From Bacillota bacterium (GTDB lineage: Bacteria > Bacillota > Sulfobacillia > RBS10-35 > JAJYVN01): DNA of 44,371 nt. Shown here in pieces: positions 1-9,544 of the stretch; within the stretch, counting starts at the first letter, position 1; each line of letters begins with the position of its first letter. The stretch is taken from NCBI GenBank assembly GCA_021803205.1, contig JAJZMB010000107.1:1-44371 (forward strand), written 5' to 3'. Below the pieces are notes generated by a model. The model had not been told where the DNA came from, ran no database searches, and saw only the letters and a list, made by a program, of their open reading frames with translations. A program made the translations under genes and the position numbers.

Positions 1-113
1 TCCGTGTCGGCAACGGCCACCACTCGCCCCACTGCGGAATGCTCCGTGTACCCTCGCACGTGCGCGCGTGAAATACCTCCACAGCCGATCAACCCGACTC
101 GTACCTCCGCCAC
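1..113 (-). CDS. 5' end of Gfo/Idh/MocA oxidoreductase, cut by the window edge
   Basis: These bases encode the first 37 residues (GTG start at 113) of the oxidoreductase seen in full at 43322-44350, including the GLIGCGG dinucleotide-binding loop. On a circle this gene runs from 113 through base 1 and on to 43322. Upstream at 114-242 is the leader that follows the isomerase relic and the GIM gene at 531-1523, so the two oxidoreductases would lie in one minus-strand operon. It should not be counted as a separate gene. Confidence 0.85.
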   Translation of the reverse strand, partial: MAEVRVGLIGCGGISRAHVRGYTEHSAVGRVVAVADT

Positions 114-133
114 CGGCTCCCCCCCCTGTCGAA
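1..133. repeat. Terminal direct repeat, left copy (circular overlap)
   Basis: The first 133 bases are repeated at 44238-44371. The only difference is the length of the C-run in the ribosome-binding region of an oxidoreductase gene: 8 C here (119-126), 9 C in the right copy. A repeat that starts exactly at base 1 and ends exactly at the last base is the usual signature of a circular molecule written out with an overlap. This copy holds the first 113 coding bases (minus strand) of the oxidoreductase that is complete at 43322-44350, so a truncated gene here is an artefact of linearisation. Confidence 0.9.
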
Positions 134-242
134 ACGCTCGCGACAGAGCCTTCAACCTTCAAGGAAGCTCCTTGCCTGTGGTCAGCCGAGTAGTGCGGCC
201 TTGCGCCGCGGGGACCTGCTGGTGGGCAACTGTCGACGGCCC

Positions 243-482
243 TCACTGCCCGGCCGCCGTCCGCGCATCGGCCGACCCCTGGGCCCACCTTTCCGCCAAC
301 ACTCGCCGAAGAAAGCGGTGCGAGTTGAGCATTTCCGCCGGCGTCCCACACTCGACAGACAGCACCCCGCGGTAGCCGTGGGCCCGCAGAATGCTCACCA
401 CACGGCCCCAGTCCACAACCCCCTCACCGCAGGCACACCCCACCGGAGTACCCGTCACCTGGCCTCGCTGCTCCGCCAGCAC
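243..482 (-). pseudogene. C-terminal relic of a sugar phosphate isomerase/epimerase (TIM barrel)
   Basis: The 79-codon frame (GTG at 482) carries GEGVVDW, then GYRGVLSVE, then a helix with FLRRVL. This is the last strand and helix of xylose-isomerase-like TIM-barrel proteins. The intact isomerase at 39586-40368 has GEGWVDF and YTGALSIEY at its equivalent position. About 180 N-terminal residues, including the metal-binding part, are absent, and the upstream oxidoreductase ends only 48 bases away at 531, so the rest was deleted. It sits between two minus-strand GIM genes, and GIM plus isomerase pairs are common in sugar catabolism. A functional short protein is unlikely. Confidence 0.65.
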
Positions 483-530
483 TCCACGGCATTCTCTCCT
501 CCGCCCGTGCTTCGTCCCGTTCGCTCAGCA

Positions 531-1523
531 TCACAGTTCCGCAGGATTGCACGCGCCGCTATCGGCGGCCGCACGGTTCGCGGCCGCGCACACCAGGGCC
601 GAACGCGCCGCATCGCCGACTGGGGAGCGCACCAATTCGGGCCGCCCCGACTCGATGGCTTCGATGAACGTCTGATGTAAGCGCAGTACGGGGTCGACGT
701 CGCGCGGCCAGGCCTCGTCCTGTCCCTGCGTCGTCTGATACCGGAGCCCGGAGCCGGTCAGGGTCCACAGTTCGTCCCGGCTGACGAGTTTCAACTCCAC
801 GACCTCACCCGGACCCACCCTGCCGCCGAGCCCGTAGGTGCAATGGTAGCTTCCCACCGCGCCGGAGGCGAATTGTACGTTCAGCGCGTGGACGTCCCAG
901 GAATCGAATTCCGGCTCACGGACCGCCTCGGGCCAGATGCGCCGACCGTACATCGCCTGCACCCCGACGGCGTCGCCCGCCAGGAACCGCGAGAGGTCGA
1001 GCACGTGCGTCAATTGCGCGAAGACCTGGCCGGCGTAGAACCGGAGCTCCCGCCCCCAACGTGTGCGGGGAGCTCCCGAAAAGTATTGACCCACCAGCAG
1101 TGCCGCCGACTCGGGGGCCACCCGTTCCCGTAACCGGTCCACCGTGTTCAGATACCGCCACTGATAACCCACAGCTGTGGGAACCCCGGCCCGCTCGGCC
1201 GCCGCCGCGACCCGGCGGATGTCCTCGGGCCGCACCGCCACGGTCTTCTCCATGAAGAGTGGAATCTTCGCCTCGAGAACGGGCAGCGCCACATCGGCAT
1301 TGACATGGTATGGGACGGCGGTGTACACGACGTCCACGCGTTCGCCTTCCAGGAGTTGCGCCACACCGGCATAGGCCCGGGCGCCTCGCTCTCGCGCCAC
1401 CCGCTCGGCCGCCTCGAAAACGACGTCCGCCACCGCCACCACGCGCACCTTGCCGGTCGTGTCGAGCGCGCGGAGGTGCCCACGGGCCCGGCTGCCCACA
1501 CCGACGAATCCTGCCTTCAGCAC
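531..1523 (-). CDS. Gfo/Idh/MocA-family oxidoreductase
   Basis: A 330-residue cytoplasmic NAD(P)-dependent sugar dehydrogenase-like protein. The N-terminus has the Rossmann loop GFVGVGSRARGH (residues 5-16). The active-site Lys sits in ME92-K93-T94; Thr replaces the Pro of the usual EKP. The C-terminal alpha/beta domain carries QLTHVLDLSRFLAGD, where the family places its catalytic His and Asp. Members oxidise a sugar hydroxyl or act on inositols or sugar acids; the substrate here cannot be read. GTG at 1523 is chosen because GGGGACGGAAGG lies just upstream and the fold begins at once. It heads the minus-strand operon that crosses the circle join. It is divergent from three other GIM proteins in this window, so it is not a recent duplicate. 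Confidence 0.88.
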   Translation of the reverse strand: MLKAGFVGVGSRARGHLRALDTTGKVRVVAVADVVFEAAERVARERGARAYAGVAQLLEGERVDVVYTAVPYHVNADVALPVLEAKIPLFMEKTVAVRPEDIRRVAAAAERAGVPTAVGYQWRYLNTVDRLRERVAPESAALLVGQYFSGAPRTRWGRELRFYAGQVFAQLTHVLDLSRFLAGDAVGVQAMYGRRIWPEAVREPEFDSWDVHALNVQFASGAVGSYHCTYGLGGRVGPGEVVELKLVSRDELWTLTGSGLRYQTTQGQDEAWPRDVDPVLRLHQTFIEAIESGRPELVRSPVGDAARSALVCAAANRAAADSGACNPAEL

Positions 1524-1723
1524 GGCCTTCCGTCCCCTTCCCTGCCAACCTCACATCAGGCGCCGAAAAGACGCGGCAGCCTCCGCAATTGCCGCCTCAA
1601 CCTCTGCCCCTCCTGCAGACCACTTGTTTTGAGGGCTTCCAGCGCGTCAATCCGCTGGGTGGCCTGCCGATAACCCAGGGGAACGGATACTTTTCGCTCA
1701 AGGATTTCTGTTACAGACTGGCT

Positions 1724-1900
1724 CTACAGCGAGTAGGCCTCCGCGTTCGAGTACGGCCACAGCGGATTCGGATAGACCTCGCTGCTCACCAGAGGATCGG
1801 AATAGGGCGTGAGGTTCTTGTGTTGCAAAGGCGGTTTCAGGACCCCGTCCGCGAACACCGCCGCGCGCTGCGGGAGGTGCGCGCATCGGTTCCGCCCCAG
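1724..1900 (-). pseudogene. C-terminal relic of an ABC solute-binding protein
   Basis: On the minus strand one frame reads LPQRAAVFADGV, then KPPLQHKNLTPY, then a segment ending YSNAEAYSL before TAG at 1724. The intact binding proteins have the same landmarks near their C-termini: an Ala/Trp-rich helix, then APPLRTKNLEVY, then YSDAQA (14128-15543) or the matching region of 17577-19019. The frame stops where those proteins continue with the helix that ends in VNALE or VNSLE. No start and no N-terminal domain are present upstream; that stretch is low-complexity GC-rich DNA. The upstream limit is approximate. Confidence 0.55.
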
Positions 1901-2016
1901 GCATGTTGCCGCCGCCCCCTCTCGGGCCGCCAGCAGTCCGCCGCCGCGGTCGCCAAGGACCTCCGTTGCCGCACGAGCAACCGTTTCTCCGGTTCAAAGA
2001 CAATCCTTTGTCGCAA

Positions 2017-2265
2017 ATGGGAAGTTTCTCCGATCCTCGGCGCGTGGCGCCGGAGCCCGGATACTTCCGGACGTGCTATGCCCTGGCGCTGGAGCAGGCC
2101 CGCGAGTTTGTGGCCTTCGTCGATCCCGAGCCCGGTTCCGCCGTCGTGGAGGTGGGAGCCGTCTCTGGGCGCGTCACCTGCCACGGGGGTTTGGCGGAAC
2201 GGATCGGCCGGCAGGGGCGTTTGCTTGTGACAGACCCCTTCGGGGCACGGTTCACATATCCGTAA
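2017..2265 (+). pseudogene. N-terminal fragment of a class I SAM methyltransferase-like protein
   Basis: An 82-codon frame from ATG 2017 to TAA 2263-2265. It contains EPGYFRT, a helix, and then PGSAVVEVGAVSGRVT, which resembles motif I (strand, glycine-rich loop, helix) of class I SAM-dependent methyltransferases. It is followed by RQGRLLVTDP, the motif II acidic loop. The canonical E-x-G-x-G-x-G loop is degraded to EVGAVSG, and everything after the second strand is missing. A complete methyltransferase needs more than twice this length, so this is taken as a broken remnant. It lies directly upstream of the phosphoesterase gene, with no sign of functional linkage. Confidence 0.45.
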
Positions 2266-2342
2266 CACCTCAAGGGTAGGCTCCAGGGGTACACTGTGAA
2301 GGCCACATCGTCCCGGCGAGTAGCACCGCTGGGGGTAGACGC

Positions 2343-3779
2343 ATGTTGCGTGGCGGGCGGCTGTGGATCCTTGGACTCTTGGCCGTCGCGGTGGTTATCG
2401 TCGGCGGTTACGTGTTGCTGCGGCATGCGCCCGCCCCGACGGGGATTCACAAGATCAAGCACGTCATCATCATCTTCCAGGAGAATCGCTCCTTCGACTC
2501 CTACTTCGGCACCTATCCGGGAGCGGACGGCATCCCCATGCAGGACGGCATCCCGACCGTCTGCGTGCCCGACCCGCAGACCGGCCAGTGCGTCAAACCC
2601 TTCGTCGACCATGCCGACGTCAACGGCGGCGGTCCGCACGCCGCGGCGAACTCCCAGGCCGACATCAACGGCGGTAAGATGAACGGTTTCATCGGCCAGG
2701 CGGAAAAGGGCCGCCGGGGCTGCACGCACACCACCAACCCCGTTTGCACCAACGCCACAGTCCCGGACGTCATGGGCTATCACACCGCGAGCGACATCCC
2801 GAACTACTGGGCCTATGCCAACAATTTTGTGCTGCAGGACCACATGTTCGAATCCGTGGCTTCCTGGAGCTTCCCGTCGCACCTCTTCCTGGTCTCCGCT
2901 TGGTCCGCGGACTGCTCGAACCCAGAAAACCCCATGACCTGCACAGGCGCGCTCATGCCGAAGAATCGCACGGCGCAAAACCCCACACCCTTCGGCTGGA
3001 CGGACATCACGTATCTGCTCAACCGAGATCACGTCACCTGGGCCTGCTATCTGGACGGCGGCAGCGGCGGCACCTTCGGCGGGCGATCCTCGGGTGTTCC
3101 CACTATTTGGAACATCTTGCCCGGTTTTGTCGATGTCCACCAAGACAAGCAGGTCGGCAACATCCAGAACCTTTCCAACTACTTCCTCTCCGCGCGGCAG
3201 GGGAAGCTCCCCGCCGTCTCGTGGATCTTCCCCGCCCCGGCGGACAGCGAGCACCCACCGGCCCGGGTGAGCGTCGGCCAGAGCTATGTGACCACGCTGA
3301 TCAACGCGGCCATGCAGAGCCCGGATTGGCAAAGCACCGCCATTTTCCTCACATGGGACGACTGGGGCGGATTTTATGACCAGGTCGTGCCGCCGGCGGT
3401 GGACTACCTGGGCTATGGCATTCGTGTTCCGGCCCTGGTCATCAGCCCCTACGCGAAGCAGGGTTATATCGACCACCAGACCCTGAGCTTCGACGCGTAT
3501 CTGAGGTTCATCGAAGATGACTTCCTCGGGGGCCAGGCGCTCAATCCAAAGACGGATGGGCGGCCCGACGGACGGACGGTTGTGCGCGAAACCGTGCCCG
3601 CGCTCGGCAATCTGCTCTCGGATTTCAATTTCGCGCAACCCGCGCGACCGCCGCTGGTCCTCAACCCCCATCCCGCCACCACGCTCATCGCGTTCTCCGC
3701 GTCCAGGGCTCCCGGAACCGCACGTCCGCGATCCGGCCCGGTCCAGGCCACCTCGCACAAATCTTCATCCTCTTCCTGA
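2343..3779 (+). CDS. Exported phosphoesterase (phospholipase C / acid phosphatase family)
   Basis: A 478-residue member of the phosphoesterase family (PF04185) that includes non-specific phospholipases C and acid phosphatases. Residues 5-30 form one hydrophobic N-terminal segment ([20 protein letters not shown]), a signal anchor that would place the enzyme outside the membrane. [19 protein letters not shown] (about 41-59) is the family's metal and nucleophile region. Later landmarks are [22 protein letters not shown] and FIEDDFLGG. The C-terminus is Ser/Thr/Pro-rich. ATG 2343 follows a GGGGG run at a plausible distance. It is followed 242 bases later by the large binding protein, so the two may be co-transcribed. 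The substrate (phospholipid head group or another phosphodiester) is not determined. Confidence 0.88.
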   Translation: MLRGGRLWILGLLAVAVVIVGGYVLLRHAPAPTGIHKIKHVIIIFQENRSFDSYFGTYPGADGIPMQDGIPTVCVPDPQTGQCVKPFVDHADVNGGGPHAAANSQADINGGKMNGFIGQAEKGRRGCTHTTNPVCTNATVPDVMGYHTASDIPNYWAYANNFVLQDHMFESVASWSFPSHLFLVSAWSADCSNPENPMTCTGALMPKNRTAQNPTPFGWTDITYLLNRDHVTWACYLDGGSGGTFGGRSSGVPTIWNILPGFVDVHQDKQVGNIQNLSNYFLSARQGKLPAVSWIFPAPADSEHPPARVSVGQSYVTTLINAAMQSPDWQSTAIFLTWDDWGGFYDQVVPPAVDYLGYGIRVPALVISPYAKQGYIDHQTLSFDAYLRFIEDDFLGGQALNPKTDGRPDGRTVVRETVPALGNLLSDFNFAQPARPPLVLNPHPATTLIAFSASRAPGTARPRSGPVQATSHKSSSSS

Positions 3780-4021
3780 GGACGGCCATTGGCACCGGAG
3801 CGAGAAGGGCCCAGTTAGGCGTGCATTCTCGAGATCGGCGACTCGGAGCACAGGGTGCGGCGGAGTGAGCGGGGCGGGTCCAGGTCGGCCGGATGCGGGC
3901 CCTGAGCGGCCCGGGGTCGCACGCTGGGGACCGGCATGCAGATGCGACGGATGGTTCCTCCCAACCGTGAACAGCCCGTGCACAATCGGTGCCGGCACCA
4001 CTGAAACGGGGTGGATGGACC

Positions 4022-7000
4022 TTGAAGAGTTATCCGCGGCGCACCCGAGGCAACCGGGCTGTGGTGGCGGCCGCCCTGGGCGCTGCCCTCATCCTCTCCA
4101 GCGCTGGGCCGGTCGCGTCCGCGGCGGCCGTGCGTGGGCGGGTGGCACGCCCAGAGCGCCATGCGGCCGCGCGGCCGGTCGCATCCGAGACGGCTGTCAG
4201 GCGGCAGGCCCCGGCGACGAATGCCGTCGTGCAGCAGCAGCCGACCGCGGTGCTGCCGCCGCCCCCCTTCGCGCTCAACGCCCGGGCCAAGAAGGGCCTG
4301 GAACGTGGCCTCGCGCCGTTCACGCTCCCCGTGAACGGCTTTGGCAGTGCCAACCTCGGGTCGCAGGCGCAGATCGACACCAATGTCATGCCTCCCTCTG
4401 CACAGGAGCAACGAACCTACTTCTCCGCCCTGCAGCAGTGGGAGGCTCAGGGCGCCAAACCCGTGTCGCCGAAGACCAGGGTGGTGATCCACGCGGCCAC
4501 CGACTACCGGAATGTCCAGACCGTGGGCACCGGCGTCCAGGTCATCGCCCCCGGAGGCCTCGCCGGCAACAGTCAGGCGGCCCTCGCCCTGCCGGATACG
4601 GTGCAGAGCGTGGATTTCCCCTTCACGGTGGACCAGACCGGCCTCTACGCGCTGAACATCACCTATTACAACTATCCGGAGTGCTTCTCGCGCGGTTCCA
4701 CGTCCGCGGCCAGTTTCGAGACCAACCAGGCGGCCAGCGCCACCGGTCCATACTGTGGCCACGGCACCGCGGCCGAACGCGGCATCCTCATCGACCCGCC
4801 GGGCACTGTGCCCACTGTGACCGCGCCGCAGACGGCCCCGCCCGCCGTCTCCCAGCGCATCCTCGACGCCACCAGGGCCAGCGGACTGAACCCGGCCGCG
4901 CTGCCGGCGTGGATCAATCCGCAGAACGTCTACATGCCGACAGCGCCGATCCCGGCCTGGACCCTGCCCCCCACCGCCCCGGTCTCTCCCGCGGGATCCC
5001 CGGCGGCGACCGCCCCAGGCACCGGGTCTGTCTGCGGCCTGAACCTGTACAGCCCCGCCGGAAGGGATCTGGGCTACGACGGCTACCAGTATCAAGAAGC
5101 GAAGCAGATCCCGTTTCCTGGCCTCTGGCGGTACAAGGGCGGCACGGTCAACCCCAGGACCGGGTACGTGAGCTTCACCAAAGACAATCGCGGTGACGAC
5201 CTGTATCCCCTGCCGCAGGAGATCGAACAATGGCAGCAGACAGACGCCTACGACGCCCAGGGCATCTACGGCAGCCCGCTACTCTTCTGCCTCACCGCTG
5301 GGCAGCACGTCCTCCGGCTGCAGACGGTGCGGGAGGCGATGGCGATCCAGACGCTGACCTTCCAGGGACCGGCCGTCCCGCCGAGCTACGCCCAGGCCCT
5401 GGCTCAATGGCAGCGCGCCGGCATGAAGCCGGTGACCTGCGGCATGTGTGTGGAGGTCCAGGCGGACAACATCTACCGGATGTCCGATCCGACCATCCAG
5501 CCGGGTTCCGATCCCTATCCGAGCGTTGTCCCCCAGACGCACGGCTACTTCATCCTGAACGAACTCAACGGGGCGACCTTCCAGCAGCCGAACGAATGGG
5601 TCGAATACAAGATCACGGTTCCGCAGACGGGCCTGTACAAGATCGGCTTCAAGGAATTTCAGGCCCAACTGCAGGGCCTGCCCGCCACCAGGCGCCTGAC
5701 GATCGACGGCAAGCTGCCCTTCAACGGGGCGCAATGGATCAGCTTTCCCTTCAAGAATAGCTGGAACATGGTCACCCTCGCTCAGCCGGACGGCTCCCCC
5801 GCCCTCATCGGGCTGACCAAGGGCACCCACATCCTGCGCCTCACCGTCACGCTGGGGCTGGTGGGCGAAGCCCTGACGGTCATCCAGCAGACCGACCAGC
5901 GCCTCGGCGAGTTGCAGCGGGAGATCCTGGAGATCACCGGCCCCAACCCCAATCCGGAAGTCGCCTACGACCTGACCCAGAACGTGCCCGATCTCATCCC
6001 GCAGATGCAGGCCATCGTCGGTGTGCTGCGGCAGGAAGCGGCGCTATTGACCTACGACGCCGGCGGCGCGGCGCCGGTGGCCGCCAACTCGCTGGACATC
6101 ACCGCCAACGACATCCAGAGGATGGCAGAACACCCGAGTCAAATCCAGCTGGACATGAACGAGTGGAGCCAGGACGAGCAGGCGGTGGCTGCCTGGATCA
6201 CGTTGCTGGAGGCCCAGCCCGTATCCATGAATTGGATCGGCCTCGCCGCTCCGTCGTACCGCTTCCCGTCGCCACTGGCGAGCTTCTTCATGCAAATCAA
6301 GGTGACTTGGGAAAACTTCATCCTGTCCTTCTACCGCAACTACACCGGCGTGGGCAGCGTCTTCACCAACAACGCGATCAACGTCTGGGTCGGCTACGGG
6401 CAATCCTGGGCGGAGATCATGAGTCAGTTGGCCAATAGCGAGTTCACCCCGGTCACCGGCATCCATGTGAACTTCAACGTGGTCCCCGGCGGAGCCGGCA
6501 TCGTGCTGCTGTCGCAGGTCGCGGGCAACGGCCCGGACGTGGCGACCGGCATGCCCGCGACGGAGCCGGTGAACTTCGCCCTGCGCGGCGGAGCCGTGGA
6601 TCTCAGTTCTCTGCCCCACTGGTCCACCATCGTGAAGCGTTTCGTACCGGAAGCCACCCTGCCCTATGAGTACACCAATGCCTCCGGCCACACCGGGACA
6701 TACGGCGTTCCCGACACCCAGGACATAACCATGCTCTTTTACCGCTCGGACATCCTGAGCACGCTGGTCCCCGGCGGCATTCAGCCGCCGAAAACGTGGC
6801 AGGAACTGTACCGGATCATACCCATCCTGACTGCGCACGGCATGGAGTTCTCCTATGGCGGCGGTTTCCTGCCGCTCCTATACCAGAACGGCGGCTCCTA
6901 TTACGCCAACACCGGCGATGGCATCACCTCGAATCTGGACACCGCGGCCGGCTACCGCGCCTTCAAGGCGTGGACCAATCTCTACCTGCAGTGGAACGTG

Positions 7001-7708
7001 CCGATCAAGGCCAATCTCTTCACCCGTTTTCAGACCGGCGAGGTACCGCTGGCCATCGGAGGGTACCATGACTTTGTCCTATTTCAGGTGGGCGCGGCGG
7101 AACTCCAGGGCCTGTGGAAAATCGCCCCGATTCCCGCCACCGCATACCTCTGCAGCAAGTCCGGCAGCCGCAAGGCCTGCCATGTGGACACCAACACGGA
7201 CACCTGCACCATGCCCGACTTTCCGGGCGAGCCCGCCATCCCCGCGGGCGACACCTGTCAGTACAACGACACCAGCGGCGGAGACAGCACCGCGATCATC
7301 ATCCCCAAGAGTAGCAGGCACGTCGCGCAGGCCTGGAAATTCATCGAGTGGTGGACCAGCACTCCGGTTCAACTTGAATTCGCCAGCGACCTGGAGGCCA
7401 TCGGCGGCGTCCAGCTCGCATGGAACACCGCGAATGTCCAGGCCCTCGCGGGCCTGCCGTGGCCGGAGCAGGACCTCCGGGTGTTCGAGCGGATCTGGAA
7501 GTCCTACAAGCCCGCGCCGGTGGTCCCGGGCGGATACATCTCGGACCGTTACATCAACGACATCTGGACCAACGTGGTCATCGACAACGAGAATCCGCGC
7601 TCACAACTGAAGTGGGCGACACAGAACATCAACGACGAATTGTACCGGCAGGAAGTGATGTATGGCCTGACCAAGCGGAAGGCCAATTACATCCCGGTGG
7701 GTGCGTAG
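4022..7708 (+). CDS. Very large extracellular solute-binding protein with carbohydrate-binding-like N-terminal half
   Basis: About 1228 residues; ordinary ABC sugar-binding proteins have about 430-480. TTG 4022 is chosen because GGGGTGG lies 7 bases upstream and a clean signal peptide follows (basic start, AAALGAALILSS, ASAAA); the alternative GTG at 3989 adds 11 residues. Residues about 120-640 contain at least two beta-rich units resembling carbohydrate-binding or glycan-recognition modules (FPFTVDQTGLYALNI; EYKITVPQTGLYKIGF). The second is followed by TKGTHILRLTV. From about residue 800 a type-1 periplasmic-binding fold runs to the end: ITGIHVNFNVV-like start, GNGPDVATG, YGVPDTQDITMLFYR, FQTGEVPLAIGG, AWKFIEWWTS. 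No lipobox is obvious. No permease lies nearby. Its role as an uptake receptor or a cell-surface glycan binder is inferred. Confidence 0.85.
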   Translation: MKSYPRRTRGNRAVVAAALGAALILSSAGPVASAAAVRGRVARPERHAAARPVASETAVRRQAPATNAVVQQQPTAVLPPPPFALNARAKKGLERGLAPFTLPVNGFGSANLGSQAQIDTNVMPPSAQEQRTYFSALQQWEAQGAKPVSPKTRVVIHAATDYRNVQTVGTGVQVIAPGGLAGNSQAALALPDTVQSVDFPFTVDQTGLYALNITYYNYPECFSRGSTSAASFETNQAASATGPYCGHGTAAERGILIDPPGTVPTVTAPQTAPPAVSQRILDATRASGLNPAALPAWINPQNVYMPTAPIPAWTLPPTAPVSPAGSPAATAPGTGSVCGLNLYSPAGRDLGYDGYQYQEAKQIPFPGLWRYKGGTVNPRTGYVSFTKDNRGDDLYPLPQEIEQWQQTDAYDAQGIYGSPLLFCLTAGQHVLRLQTVREAMAIQTLTFQGPAVPPSYAQALAQWQRAGMKPVTCGMCVEVQADNIYRMSDPTIQPGSDPYPSVVPQTHGYFILNELNGATFQQPNEWVEYKITVPQTGLYKIGFKEFQAQLQGLPATRRLTIDGKLPFNGAQWISFPFKNSWNMVTLAQPDGSPALIGLTKGTHILRLTVTLGLVGEALTVIQQTDQRLGELQREILEITGPNPNPEVAYDLTQNVPDLIPQMQAIVGVLRQEAALLTYDAGGAAPVAANSLDITANDIQRMAEHPSQIQLDMNEWSQDEQAVAAWITLLEAQPVSMNWIGLAAPSYRFPSPLASFFMQIKVTWENFILSFYRNYTGVGSVFTNNAINVWVGYGQSWAEIMSQLANSEFTPVTGIHVNFNVVPGGAGIVLLSQVAGNGPDVATGMPATEPVNFALRGGAVDLSSLPHWSTIVKRFVPEATLPYEYTNASGHTGTYGVPDTQDITMLFYRSDILSTLVPGGIQPPKTWQELYRIIPILTAHGMEFSYGGGFLPLLYQNGGSYYANTGDGITSNLDTAAGYRAFKAWTNLYLQWNVPIKANLFTRFQTGEVPLAIGGYHDFVLFQVGAAELQGLWKIAPIPATAYLCSKSGSRKACHVDTNTDTCTMPDFPGEPAIPAGDTCQYNDTSGGDSTAIIIPKSSRHVAQAWKFIEWWTSTPVQLEFASDLEAIGGVQLAWNTANVQALAGLPWPEQDLRVFERIWKSYKPAPVVPGGYISDRYINDIWTNVVIDNENPRSQLKWATQNINDELYRQEVMYGLTKRKANYIPVGA

Positions 7709-8341
7709 CACCGTGGAGGAATGTTTGCGGGAGCAGGTCGAGCACGGGCCACCAACGCGGGCCGCTGGCGGGGGGCCTCCCTGTGGGCCAGGGCGGACTG
7801 AACGGTGATCGCGCCTCAAAGAAAAAACCGGCGGTGCATCTCTTGGACGCTTCCCAGGTCTGCCGGGGAGTTCGGGGGCGCGACACCCGAAGGCGGGGTG
7901 CCCCGGCAGCACAGGGGCACCCGCCGAGCGGGAGCGCGAGATTGGGCGGTGGAAGGGACGGTGCGCGGGGCATCACAGGGGGGTGCAAGACGGAGTAAAC
8001 CGCCAGGGGATGCCGTCGACATGGCCAGTAAGCAGCGCCCGCTTGCCTTCCTCTCGGCCAACACGGCCCAAGGGGCAAGCGGGCGCTGTTGATGAACCTC
8101 CCGCAGCGCCTGCTTGGCTACGCGATCCGCTGCTGAGGCGTGCCACTCGTCCTCCCGCACAGCCCCTACCACACCGCTCCCGACCACCGCGCGCTTCCGC
8201 TGCCCCCGCGAGCGCCGCTCGCCGTGGACCGCCAGCCCCGCAAGGAGGCCACCCTGCCACCATTCCGTTCCTCGCAGGATGCCGGCTGTCCCCGTCGAAA
8301 CGACGCGCCCGCCGAAACGTTGTTTCATGGGGGTGTAACCC
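7709..8341. other. 633-bp gap with no supported gene
   Basis: The open frames on both strands are Arg/Pro/Ala-rich and show no recognisable motif. The notable content is the hairpin at 8033-8088 and a degenerate third copy of its arm near 8103 (GCAGCGCCTGCTTGGC compared with GCAGCGCCCGCTTGCC). A GGGGGTG ribosome-binding site near the 3' edge belongs to the gene at 8342. Confidence 0.5.
8033..8088. repeat. Long inverted repeat, 15-bp perfect stem
   Basis: CAGCGCCCGCTTGCC at 8033-8047 is the exact reverse complement of 8074-8088, with a 26-base loop that itself holds a GGCC/GGCC pairing. It lies 325 bases after the large binding protein and 253 bases before the next oxidoreductase, both on the plus strand. 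No T-run follows, so it is not a textbook intrinsic terminator. It could be a REP-like element, a MITE relic or an RNA-stabilising hairpin. Confidence 0.6.
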
Positions 8342-9544
8342 ATGGCCAGGGTTCAGGTTGGGGTCGTCGGTTGCGGCGGGATCGCCGGTGCACACCTGCG
8401 CGGCTGGAAGGCGATCCACGAAAAAGAGCCTGACCTTGCCGAGATCGTTGCGACCTGCGACGCCTACCGGCCCGCCGCCGAGCGGTACGCCGACCAAGTG
8501 GCCGAGTATCAGGGCAGCCGTCCACAGGTCTACGGCAGCGTCGCGGAAATGCTGGGGGCCGGCCTCGTCCGGGCGGCGGACGTCTGCACTCCCCACTACC
8601 TGCACCATCGGGTCGCCCTTGAGTGCATCGGCGCCGGGGTCGCCGTTCAGGTGGAGAAGCCCAGCGGTCTCACGGTCAAGGCCACCAAGCGGATGATCGA
8701 GGCGGCCTCCAAGGCCGATGTCCTCCTCGCCACGGCGGAGAACGTGCGTCGCGGTCCCTCTCAGCGGACCGCCTGGTGGCTGCTCAACGAATCGCACCTG
8801 CTTGGTCGCGCGCGGGGCTTCTTCATGCAGCAGGTTCGCTATGAGCCCCCCGCCGAACCGCAGAAGGCCCCGCGCTGGCACTGGCGGGCCGACCGCACCC
8901 TCTCTGCCGGCGGTTGGGTCGTCGATTCCGGCGCCCACTACATGGACACCATCCGCTATCTCTACGGCGACGTGCACAGCGTCTATGGCCGGGTGGAACA
9001 GTTGCGCCCACACCCGATGCAGAAGCACGGCCTCCGAGCGTTCGACGAACAGGAGGACTATTTCACCGCGACCATCAACTTCGAAAGCGGCGCGATCGGC
9101 CAGTGGAGCCGTACTTCCGTATTCCCAGGTCATGACTGGGTGCAGTGTGCCATCTACGCAGACAAGGGGGCAATTGTCGACCCCTCCGGAGATATCTTCC
9201 ACGGACCACACGGTAAGGCCGAGGTGCGCCAGCCGGGGGAGCCGACGCGCTCGCTGCAGGATCTCTTCCCGGCATTCCTGGAAACGCTCAACGTTGAGCA
9301 GAGGAAGCGCCTTTTCCCTTATGACTTCAGCGACGGCTTTACACTGGAGTGCTACGACTTCGCTTCTGCGGTCGCCACGGGCCGCGATGTCGAGGTCTCG
9401 GCGGAGGTGGGCCTCAAGGCCAAGGCGATCGCCTTCGCCATCTACGAATCGGCGGCGACGGGCCAGGCGGTGACTGTGGACGACGTGCTCACGGGCAAGG
9501 TCGAAGTCTACCAGCGCTGGCTCAATGAGAAGTGGGGCATTTAG
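8342..9544 (+). CDS. Gfo/Idh/MocA-family oxidoreductase, long form
   Basis: 400 residues. The Rossmann loop is GVVGCGGIAGAH at the N-terminus, and VEKPSG carries the catalytic Lys in its canonical EKP context. The second domain has GGWVVDSGAHYMDTIRYLYGD, the family's GxxxDxGxHxxD active-site signature. The extra length comes from a longer C-terminal domain ending in WLNEKWGI. ATG 8342 is preceded by GGGGGTG. It is the third gene of the plus-strand set (phosphoesterase, large binding protein, oxidoreductase) but is separated by 633 bases, so it may have its own promoter. It is expected to oxidise a carbohydrate or polyol with NAD(P); the substrate is unknown. Confidence 0.9.
   Translation: MARVQVGVVGCGGIAGAHLRGWKAIHEKEPDLAEIVATCDAYRPAAERYADQVAEYQGSRPQVYGSVAEMLGAGLVRAADVCTPHYLHHRVALECIGAGVAVQVEKPSGLTVKATKRMIEAASKADVLLATAENVRRGPSQRTAWWLLNESHLLGRARGFFMQQVRYEPPAEPQKAPRWHWRADRTLSAGGWVVDSGAHYMDTIRYLYGDVHSVYGRVEQLRPHPMQKHGLRAFDEQEDYFTATINFESGAIGQWSRTSVFPGHDWVQCAIYADKGAIVDPSGDIFHGPHGKAEVRQPGEPTRSLQDLFPAFLETLNVEQRKRLFPYDFSDGFTLECYDFASAVATGRDVEVSAEVGLKAKAIAFAIYESAATGQAVTVDDVLTGKVEVYQRWLNEKWGI

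Noticed and set aside
2076..3758. 560-residue minus-strand frame opposite the phosphoesterase
   Set aside because: It mirrors the coding bias of the plus-strand gene, spans beyond it without a break in character, and shows no family signature.
8033..8120. Possible CRISPR or short-repeat array from three similar GCAGCGCC-GCTTG arms
   Set aside because: Only three copies, one inverted and one degenerate, with unequal spacing; a hairpin plus a stray copy explains it better.
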